The notes below the pieces were generated by a model. That model was given only the letters and a program-made list of their open reading frames with translations, was not told the DNA's origin and did not search any database. From AC-32 sp036265535 (GTDB lineage Bacteria > Actinomycetota > Thermoleophilia > Gaiellales > Gaiellaceae), in the NCBI GenBank assembly GCA_036265535.1, contig DATAOV010000089.1, positions 1 to 64,000 on the forward strand: a DNA stretch of 64,000 bases. Direction: 5' to 3'. Shown in pieces: positions 16,806-24,814 of the stretch. Every line of letters starts with the position of its first letter. Within the stretch, counting starts at the first letter, position 1. The translations under genes and the position numbers were made by a program.

Positions 16806-17401
16806 GGCGCCACCAGATCGCGAAGCTGATCCATCCGCGAGGGGCCGATTCCCGGGACGGCGTCGAGCTCGTCGACCGAGCTGAACGCACCGTGCTTCGC
16901 GCGGTAGTCAAGGATCTTCTGCGCCGTCACCGGACCGATCCCGGGAAGCGAGTCGAGCTGGTCGAGCGTGGCGGTGCTGAGGTGCACGGGCCCGGTAGTC
17001 GGCGTGCCGCTCACCCCCGCCGCGCCTGCGCCCGCAGCCCCTCCTGCGGCTCCCCGCTTCGGGACCACGACCTGCTCGCCGTCGGCGAGCGGGGCCGCGA
17101 GGTTGACCATCGAGAGGTCGGCCTTCCCCGTGGCCCCGCCCGCGCGGGCAACGGCGTCCGCGATCCGCGCACCCTGCACCAGCCGGTAGAGGCCCGGCCG
17201 GCGCACCGCGCCGACGACGTCAACCACCACCCGCGCGGCCGGCAGCCCGGTCACGCCCGCGCCCTCAGCCGGCGGCGGGGGGAGTGGCGCCACCGTGGTC
17301 GTGCCTGCGCCCAGGACGAACCGTCCCGCGAGCAGGATCAGCGCGAGCGAGCCCGCGGCGGCCAGGAGCAGCCGCCGCCGCTGGAGGAGGAACTCCGGCA
17401 T
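16802..17401 (-). CDS. comEA: ComEA-type DNA-binding competence protein
   Basis: A 199-aa membrane-anchored protein. An N-terminal TM helix follows a basic start, then a Pro-rich linker, an SLBB domain (VVVDVVGAVRRPGLY onward) and two C-terminal helix-hairpin-helix motifs (GIGPVTAQKI and PGIGPSRMDQL). ComEA binds incoming double-stranded DNA and hands it to ComEC. It is the first gene of comEA-comEC-holA and is preceded by 11-bp-spaced GTCAC repeats that look like an operator. Confidence 0.93.
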   Translation of the reverse strand: MPEFLLQRRRLLLAAAGSLALILLAGRFVLGAGTTTVAPLPPPPAEGAGVTGLPAARVVVDVVGAVRRPGLYRLVQGARIADAVARAGGATGKADLSMVNLAAPLADGEQVVVPKRGAAGGAAGAGAAGVSGTPTTGPVHLSTATLDQLDSLPGIGPVTAQKILDYRAKHGAFSSVDELDAVPGIGPSRMDQLRDLVAP

Positions 17402-17418
17402 CGCTCGAGCGTGCCCGA

Positions 17419-17462
17419 GAAATCGTCACGTGTGGGTGACGCGACCGTGACGGAAGCGTGAC
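17419..17462 (-). promoter_or_regulatory. Tandem 11-bp GTCAC iterons upstream of comEA
   Basis: Read on the minus strand, GTCAC occurs at the start of three consecutive 11-bp units (17462-17452, 17451-17441, 17440-17430). A fourth unit (17429-17419) begins GTGAC. The last unit ends 17 bp before the comEA ATG. Direct repeats phased at 11 bp resemble sites of OmpR/PhoP-family regulators, such as Streptomyces PHO boxes; which protein binds is unknown. Confidence 0.55.
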
Positions 17463-17621
17463 TAGGAGGGTTTGGGGGACGGCGCTCGTCGCGGGAGTGC
17501 GTTCCGAGGCAAGGACGCAGGGAGCGCCCGTATCCACTGGAAACGGGCGCGACCGAGGACGCAGCCGTGGGGCGAGCGGCGTGCGCCGGGGACACAGACG
17601 GCGTTTCGTCAAGCCCTCCTA
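17463..17621. repeat. Non-coding 159-bp segment with inverted ends and inner hairpin
   Basis: The segment is bounded by TAGGAGGGTTTG (17463-17474) and CAAGCCCTCCTA (17610-17621), inverted copies with one mismatch; the right copy covers the leuS stop codon. Inside, GCGCCCGT (17524-17531) and ACGGGCGC (17543-17550) form a perfect 8-bp hairpin, and AGGACGCAG occurs twice. No coding sequence is visible on either strand. It could be the structured leuS 3' UTR, a small RNA or a degenerate mobile element. Confidence 0.4.
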
Positions 17622-19997
17622 AACGACGAGGTTGACCAGCTTGCGCGGCACGACGATCGCCTGTCGGATCTCCTTGCCGTCAAGCTGCGCCTGCACTCGC
17701 GGTGACTGCTTCGCCCGCGCGATCAGCTCCTCCTCGGACTCCTCCACGGAGGCTTCCACCCGGTCGCGCACCTTGCCGTTGACCTGGATCACGAGCTCGA
17801 AGGTCTCGCGCTCCAGCTGCGCCTCGTCGGCGACCGGCCACGGCTGTTCCCACAAGCGCTCGTGGCCCAGCTGCGCCCACAGCTCCTCCGCGATGTGCGG
17901 GGCATAGGGCTGGATCAACGACACTGCCGCCTCCGCCGCGAAGCGTGCTCCGGGGGCCGACGGGTTTCGTCCCAGCTCGTTCACGAGCTCCATCACCGCA
18001 GCGATCGGCGTGTTGAAGACAAACCTCCGCCCGATGTCGTCGGTCACCTTCGCGATCGTCTCGTGGGCCTTGCGCACGAGCGGACCGCCGTCGCCGCCCT
18101 CCGTCGCACCGGCCGCTTCGTTGACGATCCGCCACAGCCGCCGCAGGAAGCGGCCGATCCCCTCGATCCCCTCCTCCGTCCAGTCCATGTCCTGATCCGC
18201 CGGACCGACAAAGAGGATGTACAGGCGGACGGCGTCGGCCCCGTACATGTCGGCCAGCTGGTCGGGTGCGGTCACGTTCCCGCGCGACTTCGACATCTTC
18301 GAGCCGCCCTGGCGAACCCAGCCCTGGTGGAAGAGTCGCTGGAAAGGCTCGCGGAAGCCGAGCAGCCCGAGCTCGTTCAGCACCTTGACGAAGAAGCGCG
18401 AGTAGAGCAGGTGCCCCGTCGCGTGGTCGATCCCGCCCACGTACTGGTCGACCGGCAGCCAGAAGTCGACGAGCCAGCGCTCGAAGGGCGCCCCGTCGTT
18501 GTGCGGGTCGACGTAGCGCAGGAAGTACCACGACGAGTCTACGAAGGTGTCCATCGTGTCGGCTTCGCGGACGCCCGGGCCGCCACACCGCGGGCAGGGC
18601 ACGTGCAGCCACTCGTCGTTCGAGGCCAGCGGCGGCTTGCCCTTCGGCCGGTAGTCCTCGACCTCCGGCAGCAGCACGGGCAGGTCCGCCTCCGGCACGG
18701 GGACGATCCCACACTGCTCGCAGTAGACGATCGGAATCGGGCAGCCCCAGTAGCGTTGGCGAGAGAAGCCCCAGTCGCGCAGGCGGAAACTGACCGCCGG
18801 CCGGCCGCGGCCCTGCTCGCCGAGCCAGTCCACGATCGCCTTCTTGGCCTCGTCGGCCGGCAGGCCGTCGAACCGGCCCGAGTTGACCAGGACGCGGTCC
18901 TCGTCGATCACCGTCACGACCGGCAGCCCGAACTTCTTCGCGTACTCGCCGTCGCGCTCGTCGTGGCCGGGGACGGCCATGATCGCGCCGGTGCCGTACT
19001 CCATCAGGACGTAGTCGGCGACCCAGATCCGGATCGGCTCGTCGGTCGCCGGATTGATGGCGTACAAGCCCGTGAAGACTCCCGTCTTCTCCTCGGCCGC
19101 GGCACGTATCTCTCCGCGCTTCGCCATCGAGCGGCGCACGTACTCGCGCAGCTCGTCCGCGTTCGGCGAGCGCTCGACCAGCCGGTCGACCAGCGGATGC
19201 TCCGGCGCGAGCACGCAGAAGGTGGCGCCGAAGACCGTGTCGGGCCGGGTGGTGAAGACCGGGAGATCGACGTCGAGCTCCTCGATCCGGAACAGCAGCT
19301 CGGCGCCTTCCGAGCGGCCGATCCAGTTGCGCTGGATCGTGATCGTCCGATCGGGCCAGTCCAGCAGCGCGTGGTCGTCCAGCAGCGCGTCGGCGTACGC
19401 GGTGATGCGGAAGAACCACTGCTCCATCTTGCGGGCCTCGACCTCGGCTCCGCACCGCTCGCAGCGGCCGTCGATCACCTGCTCGTTGGCCAACACGGTC
19501 TGGTCGTTGGGGCACCAGTTGACCGGCGCCTCCTTGCGGAAGGCGAGGCCCTTCTCGAAGAACTTCAGGAAGAGCCACTGCGTCCAGCGGTAGTACGCGG
19601 GGTCGTGGGCGGCGATCACGCGGTCCCAGTCGATCGCCCACCCGAGACGGCGCATCTGCCGCTCGATGCTGACGATGTTGCGCTCCGTGATCTCGCGCGG
19701 GTGACCGCCTTCCTTGATCGCGGCGTTCTCCGCCGGCAGGCCGAACGAGTCGTAGCCCATCGGGCGCAGGACGTTCAGGCCCTGACGGCGCTTGAAATGG
19801 GTGACGACGTCGCCCAGCGTGTAGTTGAGGACGTGCCCCATGTGCAGGTTTCCCGAGGGGTACGGCAGCATCTCGAGCATGTAGAACTCGTCGTCCGGCT
19901 CCGCGCCCGGCTCGGGGTTTGGGACGTAGAAGGCGCGCTCGTCCTCCCAGACTCGTTGCCACTTCGTCTCGATCGCCTTCGGGTCGTACTTCTCCAA
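17619..19997 (-). CDS. leuS: Leucyl-tRNA synthetase
   Basis: A 792-aa class I synthetase charging tRNA-Leu. The HIGH-type motif HMGH is at residues 52-55 and KMSKS lies in the C-terminal half (SKMSKSRGNV). The CP1 editing domain (TTRPDTVFGATFCVLAPEH) and a zinc-binding insert with CERCG/CPRCG are present. The start is a TTG at 19997 with GGAGG just upstream, the only reasonable initiation site before the YDPKAIETKW motif. A leader peptide and terminator precede it, indicating attenuation control. Confidence 0.97.
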   Translation of the reverse strand: MEKYDPKAIETKWQRVWEDERAFYVPNPEPGAEPDDEFYMLEMLPYPSGNLHMGHVLNYTLGDVVTHFKRRQGLNVLRPMGYDSFGLPAENAAIKEGGHPREITERNIVSIERQMRRLGWAIDWDRVIAAHDPAYYRWTQWLFLKFFEKGLAFRKEAPVNWCPNDQTVLANEQVIDGRCERCGAEVEARKMEQWFFRITAYADALLDDHALLDWPDRTITIQRNWIGRSEGAELLFRIEELDVDLPVFTTRPDTVFGATFCVLAPEHPLVDRLVERSPNADELREYVRRSMAKRGEIRAAAEEKTGVFTGLYAINPATDEPIRIWVADYVLMEYGTGAIMAVPGHDERDGEYAKKFGLPVVTVIDEDRVLVNSGRFDGLPADEAKKAIVDWLGEQGRGRPAVSFRLRDWGFSRQRYWGCPIPIVYCEQCGIVPVPEADLPVLLPEVEDYRPKGKPPLASNDEWLHVPCPRCGGPGVREADTMDTFVDSSWYFLRYVDPHNDGAPFERWLVDFWLPVDQYVGGIDHATGHLLYSRFFVKVLNELGLLGFREPFQRLFHQGWVRQGGSKMSKSRGNVTAPDQLADMYGADAVRLYILFVGPADQDMDWTEEGIEGIGRFLRRLWRIVNEAAGATEGGDGGPLVRKAHETIAKVTDDIGRRFVFNTPIAAVMELVNELGRNPSAPGARFAAEAAVSLIQPYAPHIAEELWAQLGHERLWEQPWPVADEAQLERETFELVIQVNGKVRDRVEASVEESEEELIARAKQSPRVQAQLDGKEIRQAIVVPRKLVNLVV

Positions 19998-20013
19998 CCT
20001 GCCTCCAGGTACG

Positions 20014-20036
20014 AAAAAGCCTCTCTTGCGAGAGGC
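20014..20036 (-). terminator. Intrinsic terminator in the leuS leader (attenuator)
   Basis: On the minus strand GCCTCTC-GCAA-GAGAGGC is a perfect 7-bp stem with a tetraloop followed by TTTTT. It lies between the leader peptide and the leuS ribosome-binding site, 16 bp before the leuS TTG, and so can only act on transcripts heading into leuS. This is the clearest U-tract terminator in the window. Confidence 0.8.
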
Positions 20037-20076
20037 CTGGGGAAGCTGCCGCGGCGGCGCCGCGTTGCTTCCTGCG

Positions 20077-20100
20077 CTACTCGAGAAGCTGCTTCATCAT
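20077..20100 (-). CDS. leuS leader peptide MMKQLLE
   Basis: A 7-codon reading frame, ATG ATG AAG CAG CTT CTC GAG TAG, with two adjacent Leu codons, one of them CTT, rare in this GC-rich genome. The ATG lies 5 nt after a TAGAGT box, compatible with leaderless translation from the transcript end. Downstream, GGAAGC (complement of 20067-20072) can pair either with the leader region GCTTC or with GCTTCC (complement of 20041-20046), before the terminator. The arrangement fits ribosome-mediated attenuation responding to charged tRNA-Leu; this is inference from structure. Confidence 0.6.
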   Translation of the reverse strand: MMKQLLE

Positions 20101-20105
20101 CCCGG

Positions 20106-20111
20106 ACTCTA
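20106..20111 (-). promoter_or_regulatory. -10 box of the leuS leader transcript
   Basis: TAGAGT, 5 nt upstream of the leader-peptide ATG at 20100. No convincing -35 is visible. It lies between leuS and the divergent cupin gene. Confidence 0.4.
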
Positions 20112-20141
20112 GCACCCAACCCGTCGAAAAAGGAGGCACGG

Positions 20142-20537
20142 ATGGCCGCATACACCAAGGTGAACCTCAAGGAAGAGGTCGACGACCAGGCCCCGAACTT
20201 CGGCCTCGCTCCCGACCTCGAGGCCCGGATGGCCCGCGTGCCGCTCGAGCTCGAGCACTCGGGAATCAGCTATCAGCGGCTGTCGCCGAACTTCCGGGTT
20301 CCGTTCGGCCACCGGCACAAGACCCAGGAGGAGATCTACCTCGTCGTCAGCGGGAGCATGCGGGTCAAGCTCGAGGACGAGATCCTCGAGCTGAAGCAGT
20401 GGGATGCCGTCCGCGTGCCGAAGGAGACGATGCGTGGGTTCGAGTCCGGCCCCGACGGCGTCGAGATCATCGCCGTCGGCGCGCCGCATACCGGCCCGGG
20501 GGACGCGGAGGTCGAGCAGGGCTGGTGGGGCGACTGA
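20142..20537 (+). CDS. Cupin-domain protein
   Basis: A 131-aa single beta-barrel cupin. Motif 1 includes PFGHRHKTQEEIYLVVSG with the metal ligands His-His-Glu, and motif 2 is DAVRVPKETMRGFESG, where the usual His is less clear. Small cupins bind metals and act as isomerases, dioxygenases or sensors; no substrate can be assigned. AAGGAGG sits 5-6 nt before the ATG at 20142. A far longer open frame covering this gene and the antisense of leuS is an artefact of high GC. Confidence 0.85.
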   Translation: MAAYTKVNLKEEVDDQAPNFGLAPDLEARMARVPLELEHSGISYQRLSPNFRVPFGHRHKTQEEIYLVVSGSMRVKLEDEILELKQWDAVRVPKETMRGFESGPDGVEIIAVGAPHTGPGDAEVEQGWWGD

Positions 20538-20558
20538 GTTGAGGCATCGCGGGGAAGC

Positions 20559-20564
20559 TACGCT
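20559..20564 (+). promoter_or_regulatory. -10 box of the DMT transporter gene
   Basis: TACGCT, exactly 7 nt before the ATG at 20572, with no ribosome-binding site, indicating a leaderless transcript separate from the cupin gene. Confidence 0.5.
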
Positions 20565-20571
20565 CACGCCG

Positions 20572-21498
20572 ATGGCGGGCCGCCTCGACAGGGTTCCGGG
20601 AATCGTGCTCGTCAGCCTCGCCGCGGCGATGTGGGGCCTCGACGGGCTGATCCGCAAGCCCCTCTCGGAGTCGACCTCCGCGTACACGATCGTCTTCGGC
20701 GAGCACGTCGTCCTCGTCGCCCTGACGCTGCCCCTGCTCGTCCCCGCGTTTCGCTCGCTCCACCGGGCCGGCCCGTCGTACGTGGCTGCGGGAGTGGCCG
20801 TCGGCGCCGGCGCCTCCGCGATCGCGACGATCCTCTTCACCAAGGCCCTTTTCCACGGCGACTTCATCACCGTCGTCGTCCTCCAGAAGGTACAGCCGCT
20901 GATCGCGGTCTTCGGCGCCTGGCTGGTGCTCAAGGAACAGCCCCAGCGCGGCTTCGCCTGGTTCCTGCTGCCGGCTCTCGCTGGGGTCTGGCTGATCGCG
21001 CTGCCACACCCACTCGACCCGCACGCGCACGGGCTGACACCCATCGTCGAGACGCTCGCCGCCGCGGCGCTCTGGGGCATGGGCACCGTGTTCGGACGGT
21101 TGCTGAGCCGCCGGCTCAGCTTCGACCACGTGTCGACAGTGCGATTCGGCTTCGGCCTCATCGCCAGCGCCTGCGCCCTACCGATTGTCGGCGCCGCCGC
21201 GTTCTCGAACGCGCACGACAGCTTCTGGATCGCGGTGCTCGCCGTCGTCACCGGCTTCCTGGCCCTCGGGCTGTACTACTACGGGCTCCGGCGAACGCCG
21301 GCCTTGCTGGCGGCGCTCGGCGAGCTGGCCTTCCCGGTCACCGCCGCGGTCGTCGGGATCTACGTCTTCGACGACTCCCTGCGCTGGACGCAGTGGGTCG
21401 GCGTCGCGATCACGGTGGCAGTGATCAGCTTCCTGCCCGCCCGCCGCCGCGAGCTCGTGAGCGTGCCGGCCCGCGAGCCGGCTCTCGCCAGCTCCTAG
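20572..21498 (+). CDS. EamA/DMT-family permease
   Basis: A 308-aa inner-membrane protein with about ten TM helices built from two EamA repeats. The first begins LVSLAAAMWGLDGLIRKPL, the second AAAALWGMGTVFGRLLS. Members export amino acids or other metabolites or import small compounds; substrate unknown. The ATG at 20572 begins directly before the first TM helix. It ends 14 bp before a tandem hairpin repeat that separates it from the convergent liv operon. Confidence 0.88.
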   Translation: MAGRLDRVPGIVLVSLAAAMWGLDGLIRKPLSESTSAYTIVFGEHVVLVALTLPLLVPAFRSLHRAGPSYVAAGVAVGAGASAIATILFTKALFHGDFITVVVLQKVQPLIAVFGAWLVLKEQPQRGFAWFLLPALAGVWLIALPHPLDPHAHGLTPIVETLAAAALWGMGTVFGRLLSRRLSFDHVSTVRFGFGLIASACALPIVGAAAFSNAHDSFWIAVLAVVTGFLALGLYYYGLRRTPALLAALGELAFPVTAAVVGIYVFDDSLRWTQWVGVAITVAVISFLPARRRELVSVPAREPALASS

Positions 21499-21512
21499 CG
21501 AACCCGGCCAAG

Positions 21513-21660
21513 GCGCCGACTCGGCGGCGCCGACCAAAGAGGCCATGCCGGCTTCGCCGGCGTGGCCGTCTAGCGCGCCGACTTGGCGGCGCCGATCAAA
21601 GAGGCCATGCCGGCTTCGCCGGCGTGGCCGTCTGACGCCCGGTCTTGGCTGCGCCGGACT
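21513..21660. repeat. Tandem 62-bp hairpin repeat
   Basis: Two nearly identical 62-bp units (21513-21574 and 21575-21636) and a decayed third part. Each holds GGCCATGCCGGC-TTC-GCCGGCGTGGCC, a 12-bp stem with one G-T wobble (21541-21567 and 21603-21629), preceded by CGGCGGCGCCG. The array fills the gap between the convergent DMT and liv genes and could terminate both. A related element lies at 24815-24872, so it behaves like a REP-type dispersed sequence. Confidence 0.85.
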
Positions 21661-21670
21661 GGTCTTCTCG

Positions 21671-22879
21671 CTACCGCACGCGGAACAGCCCGCCGAAGAC
21701 GACCCAGTGCCCGTTGTGGTAGCGCTCGAGCTTCGCCTGGTCGAGCGGGAAGTGGTCGGTCGCGCTCGTCTTGACGGTGACGCCGGGGAGGAGGAACGGG
21801 TCGTTCTTGATGTTCAGCCTGAGGGCGGCCTTCATGATGCTCTCGCGCGTTGGATTCTTGCCCGCCTGCTTCAGCGCCGCGACGAACGTGTGCGCGGCCG
21901 ACATGCCGTAGACCGCGTAGACGTCGTTCGGGTTTCCGCCCTTGTAGCGCTTCATGATCGAGCGGTAAAGCTTGATCCCGGGATCCTTCGCCCAATGCAC
22001 GTCGGTCGGGTCCTTGAGAAAAACGATGCTGAGCGAGCCCTCGGTCTGCTTCTTGTTCGTCCCGTTGGTCGCGAGGCCCATGATGTTGGCCGCGCTCGAG
22101 ACGGCGTTCACGTACACCTTCGGCCGCCAGCCGAGCCTGCGCGCGTAGACGTAGGTCTGAATTGCGAACTTCGGGGTCGCGAACAGCATCAGCGTGTTGA
22201 CCCGCGCGGCCTTGAGGCGCGCGATCTGGGACTGGACGTCCGGGTCGCTGACGTCGTAGTTCTGCTTTGAGACGATCAGCTTCGTCTTCGAGCCGAGCCC
22301 GTTGGACAGGCCCTTGAGCAGATCCTTGCCGTAGTCGTCGTTCTGGTAGAGGACGCCGATGCGCGCCTTCGGGCTCGTCTTCGCGACGTAGCGGCCGTAG
22401 ATCGTGCCTTCAGCGCGGTAGTTCGGCTGGTAGCCGATCGTCCACGGGAACTGCTTGTAGTCCGTGCCCCAGGTGGTCGCGCCGCTGGCGACGAAGAGCT
22501 GCGGCACCTTGATCGCGTTCAGGTACGGACGCGTCGCCTGGTTCTGCTCCGTGCCGAGGCTGTTGAAGATCGCGAACACCTTGTCCTGCTGGACGAGCTC
22601 GCGCGTCTGCTCGCTCGTCCTGGCCGGGTCGTAGCCGTCGTCCTTGTAGAGGTACTTGATCTTGCGCTTGTTCACGCCGCCCTTCGAGTTGACGTACTTG
22701 AAGTAGGCGGCGGCTCCGCGGGCGACCGACTGGTAGGCGGACGCCGAGCCCGTGAGCGGCGTCGTCCCGCCGATCACGACCTCCGTCGAACTGACCCCCG
22801 GCGTCGACGCTCCGGACGCCGCGGCAGCGATCGCGAGCGCGACCAGAGCCCCCAAAATAACGTGGATCCTGCGCTTCAT
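21671..22879 (-). CDS. Branched-chain amino acid ABC transporter, substrate-binding protein
   Basis: A 402-aa periplasmic-binding-protein type I (Leu/Ile/Val-binding family). It has a Sec signal (MKRRIHVILGALVALAIAAAASGAS) without a lipobox Cys, then EVVIGGTTPLTGSASAYQ and the repeated lobe pattern of LivJ-like receptors. It captures the ligand for the LivHMGF channel encoded upstream on the same strand. The ATG at 22879 is 5 bp after livM. Ligand could be amino acid, amide or urea-type, as the family is broad. Confidence 0.92.
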   Translation of the reverse strand: MKRRIHVILGALVALAIAAAASGASTPGVSSTEVVIGGTTPLTGSASAYQSVARGAAAYFKYVNSKGGVNKRKIKYLYKDDGYDPARTSEQTRELVQQDKVFAIFNSLGTEQNQATRPYLNAIKVPQLFVASGATTWGTDYKQFPWTIGYQPNYRAEGTIYGRYVAKTSPKARIGVLYQNDDYGKDLLKGLSNGLGSKTKLIVSKQNYDVSDPDVQSQIARLKAARVNTLMLFATPKFAIQTYVYARRLGWRPKVYVNAVSSAANIMGLATNGTNKKQTEGSLSIVFLKDPTDVHWAKDPGIKLYRSIMKRYKGGNPNDVYAVYGMSAAHTFVAALKQAGKNPTRESIMKAALRLNIKNDPFLLPGVTVKTSATDHFPLDQAKLERYHNGHWVVFGGLFRVR

Positions 22880-22884
22880 CCCCG

Positions 22885-23898
22885 TTAGGGACGAGTGTAC
22901 AACCGCGTTGTTAGCGGCTCGGCGAGCCGGCGCAGCAGTCCACCGGCCCCGCTCGGGAGCAGGATCATGACGAGGATGATGGCCGCGCCGTAGACGAAGT
23001 CGGGCACGCCGGGCTTGCTCGAGACGCGCGTCGAGAGGTCCGGCAAGTACTGCACGAAGAGCGCGCCGAGCACCATTCCGGGCAGCGAGCCGAGACCGCC
23101 GACGACGGCGCCGACGAGGATCAGGATCGAGAGCAGGAAGGTGAACGTGAGCGGGTTGACGATCTCGTCTTGGATCGCGAGCAGCGAGCCCGCGACCCCG
23201 GCGTAGACGCCGCTGATCGCAAAGGCGAGGGTCTTGTAGCGGGCGAGATTGACCCCGGCCGAGGCGGCCGCGACCTCGCTGTCCCGGACGGCCCGGAACA
23301 CTCGCCCGAGCCCCCCGCGGACGATCAGCCACATGATCAGGAAGCCGACGAGGCCGATCGCCCAGGTCAGGTAGTAGAGGAAGTGGTTCTGCGTCATCGA
23401 GTGGCCGAAGATCGTGACCGTGCCGCTGATCCCGGTCACCTGCTGGGGCGCGGACTCGAGCAGGCGCAGGCCCTGGCCACCGCCGGTGAGGCCGGAGAAC
23501 TTCCGCAGCAGCGACGGCATCGCCACCGCGAACGCGAAGGTGGCGAGGGCCAGGTAGAGGCCGGAGAGCCGGAGCGCCGGCAGTCCGATCAGGAAGCCGA
23601 CGACACCGGCCGCGAGACCGGCGAGCGGGATCGTCCAGACGTCACGCCAGTGCTCGTGCACGACGAGCGCCGCGGTCGTGTAGCCGCCGATCGCCATCAG
23701 CGCGCCGTGCCCGAGCGAGATCTGGCCCGTGTAGCCGGTGAGCAGGTTCAGCCCGACGATCGCGATGAAGAAGACGCCGGCGTGCGCGAGGTCGCGGGAG
23801 TGGAAGTCGCTGACGAAGGTGGGCGCGAAGAGGTACACGAGCAACGCTGCGGCTGCGATGAGCAGCCAAAGACCGACGCCGAGGGCACGACGACCCAT
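22885..23898 (-). CDS. livM: Branched-chain amino acid ABC transporter permease LivM
   Basis: A 337-aa membrane protein of the BPD_transp_2 family with about nine TM helices. The conserved GYTGQISLGHGALMAIGGYT marks the LivM type. It pairs with LivH to form the channel. The ATG at 23898 overlaps the livH stop by one base (TGATG). A longer frame reaching 24996 crosses livH and is not coding. Confidence 0.93.
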   Translation of the reverse strand: MGRRALGVGLWLLIAAAALLVYLFAPTFVSDFHSRDLAHAGVFFIAIVGLNLLTGYTGQISLGHGALMAIGGYTTAALVVHEHWRDVWTIPLAGLAAGVVGFLIGLPALRLSGLYLALATFAFAVAMPSLLRKFSGLTGGGQGLRLLESAPQQVTGISGTVTIFGHSMTQNHFLYYLTWAIGLVGFLIMWLIVRGGLGRVFRAVRDSEVAAASAGVNLARYKTLAFAISGVYAGVAGSLLAIQDEIVNPLTFTFLLSILILVGAVVGGLGSLPGMVLGALFVQYLPDLSTRVSSKPGVPDFVYGAAIILVMILLPSGAGGLLRRLAEPLTTRLYTRP

Positions 23899-24800
23899 CA
23901 GACCCGCCTCACCGCCTCCCGGCCGAACAGGCCTGCCGGCCGGATGAGGAGCACGCCGAGGATCACCGCGAGGGCTACGGGCAGCCGCAGCTCCGTCCCG
24001 ATCCAGTCGACGTAGGTTCCGATCAGGTTGACGAGGACTCCGAGGATCAGCGACCCCACGACCGCGCCCAACGGGCTGTCGATCCCGCCCAGCACCGCTC
24101 CGGCGAACGCGTACAGCAGAACCGGCTGCATCAGGTTCTGGTCGAAGCTCGCCAGCGCGGGCGCGGTCAGCATCCCGGAGACCGCCCCCATCGCGGCCGC
24201 CAGCCCCCAGCCGAGCGCGAGCATCCAGCTCACCCGCACGCCGAGCAGGCGGCTCGCCTCGGGATCGACCGCCGCGGCACGCGAGGCCAGCCCGAGCTTG
24301 GTGAAGCGGAAGAAGAGCCAGAGCAGCCCGACGGCGCCGAGCGACACGGCGATGGTGCCGAGATCCTGGATCGAGAAGGCCACGCCCGCAACATCGATCG
24401 GCCGAGTCGAGAAGGCGTTGGGCAGGCTGCGCGTCTCCGGCGACCAGATCCAGCGTGCGGCGCCGTTGACGACGAAGAACAGGCCCAAGGTGACGATCAC
24501 CACCGTCAGCACCGGCGCGTCCTCGACGGGCCGGATGACCGCGCGCTCGACGAGCACTCCGCCAATGAATGAGATTCCGATCGTGAGCAAGAAGGCAGCC
24601 CAGTACGAGAGGCCGTGGTGGACGAGCGACCAGGCGATGAAGGTCGAGAACATCGCCATCTCGCCCTGGGCGAAGTTGACGACGCCGGTGGAGCGGTAGA
24701 TCAGGACGAGCGCGAGCGCCAGCGTCGCCCAGACGCCGCCGGAGGCCAGGCCGACCACGATCTGCTGGGCGAGCTCGGTCCAGTCGAAGGCGAGCAGCAT
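23898..24800 (-). CDS. livH: Branched-chain amino acid ABC transporter permease LivH
   Basis: A 300-aa membrane permease with about eight TM helices. GVWATLALALVLIYRSTGVVNFAQGEMAM is diagnostic for LivH, and GGIDSPLGAVVGSLILG is the permease loop contacting the ATPase. The gene follows livF across a 98-bp spacer with two hairpins, which may tune the ratio of permease to ATPase message. Confidence 0.93.
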   Translation of the reverse strand: MLLAFDWTELAQQIVVGLASGGVWATLALALVLIYRSTGVVNFAQGEMAMFSTFIAWSLVHHGLSYWAAFLLTIGISFIGGVLVERAVIRPVEDAPVLTVVIVTLGLFFVVNGAARWIWSPETRSLPNAFSTRPIDVAGVAFSIQDLGTIAVSLGAVGLLWLFFRFTKLGLASRAAAVDPEASRLLGVRVSWMLALGWGLAAAMGAVSGMLTAPALASFDQNLMQPVLLYAFAGAVLGGIDSPLGAVVGSLILGVLVNLIGTYVDWIGTELRLPVALAVILGVLLIRPAGLFGREAVRRV

Positions 24801-24814
24801 CAGTAGCCGACTGA

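Noticed and set aside
17463..17621. 6C RNA or another known actinobacterial RNA
   Set aside because: Loops lack two runs of six or more C; no known RNA signature recognised.
20001..20111. T-box riboswitch before leuS
   Set aside because: No T-box sequence (AGGGUGGNACCGCG) is present; a leader peptide plus terminator explains the region better.
17862..20141. Very long open frame on the plus strand antisense to leuS
   Set aside because: It is the complement of a perfectly conserved leuS; low stop frequency at high GC explains it. Only its last part from 20142 (the cupin) is a gene.
21513..21660. CRISPR-like array
   Set aside because: Units are contiguous hairpin repeats of 62 bp without unique spacers and there are no cas genes.
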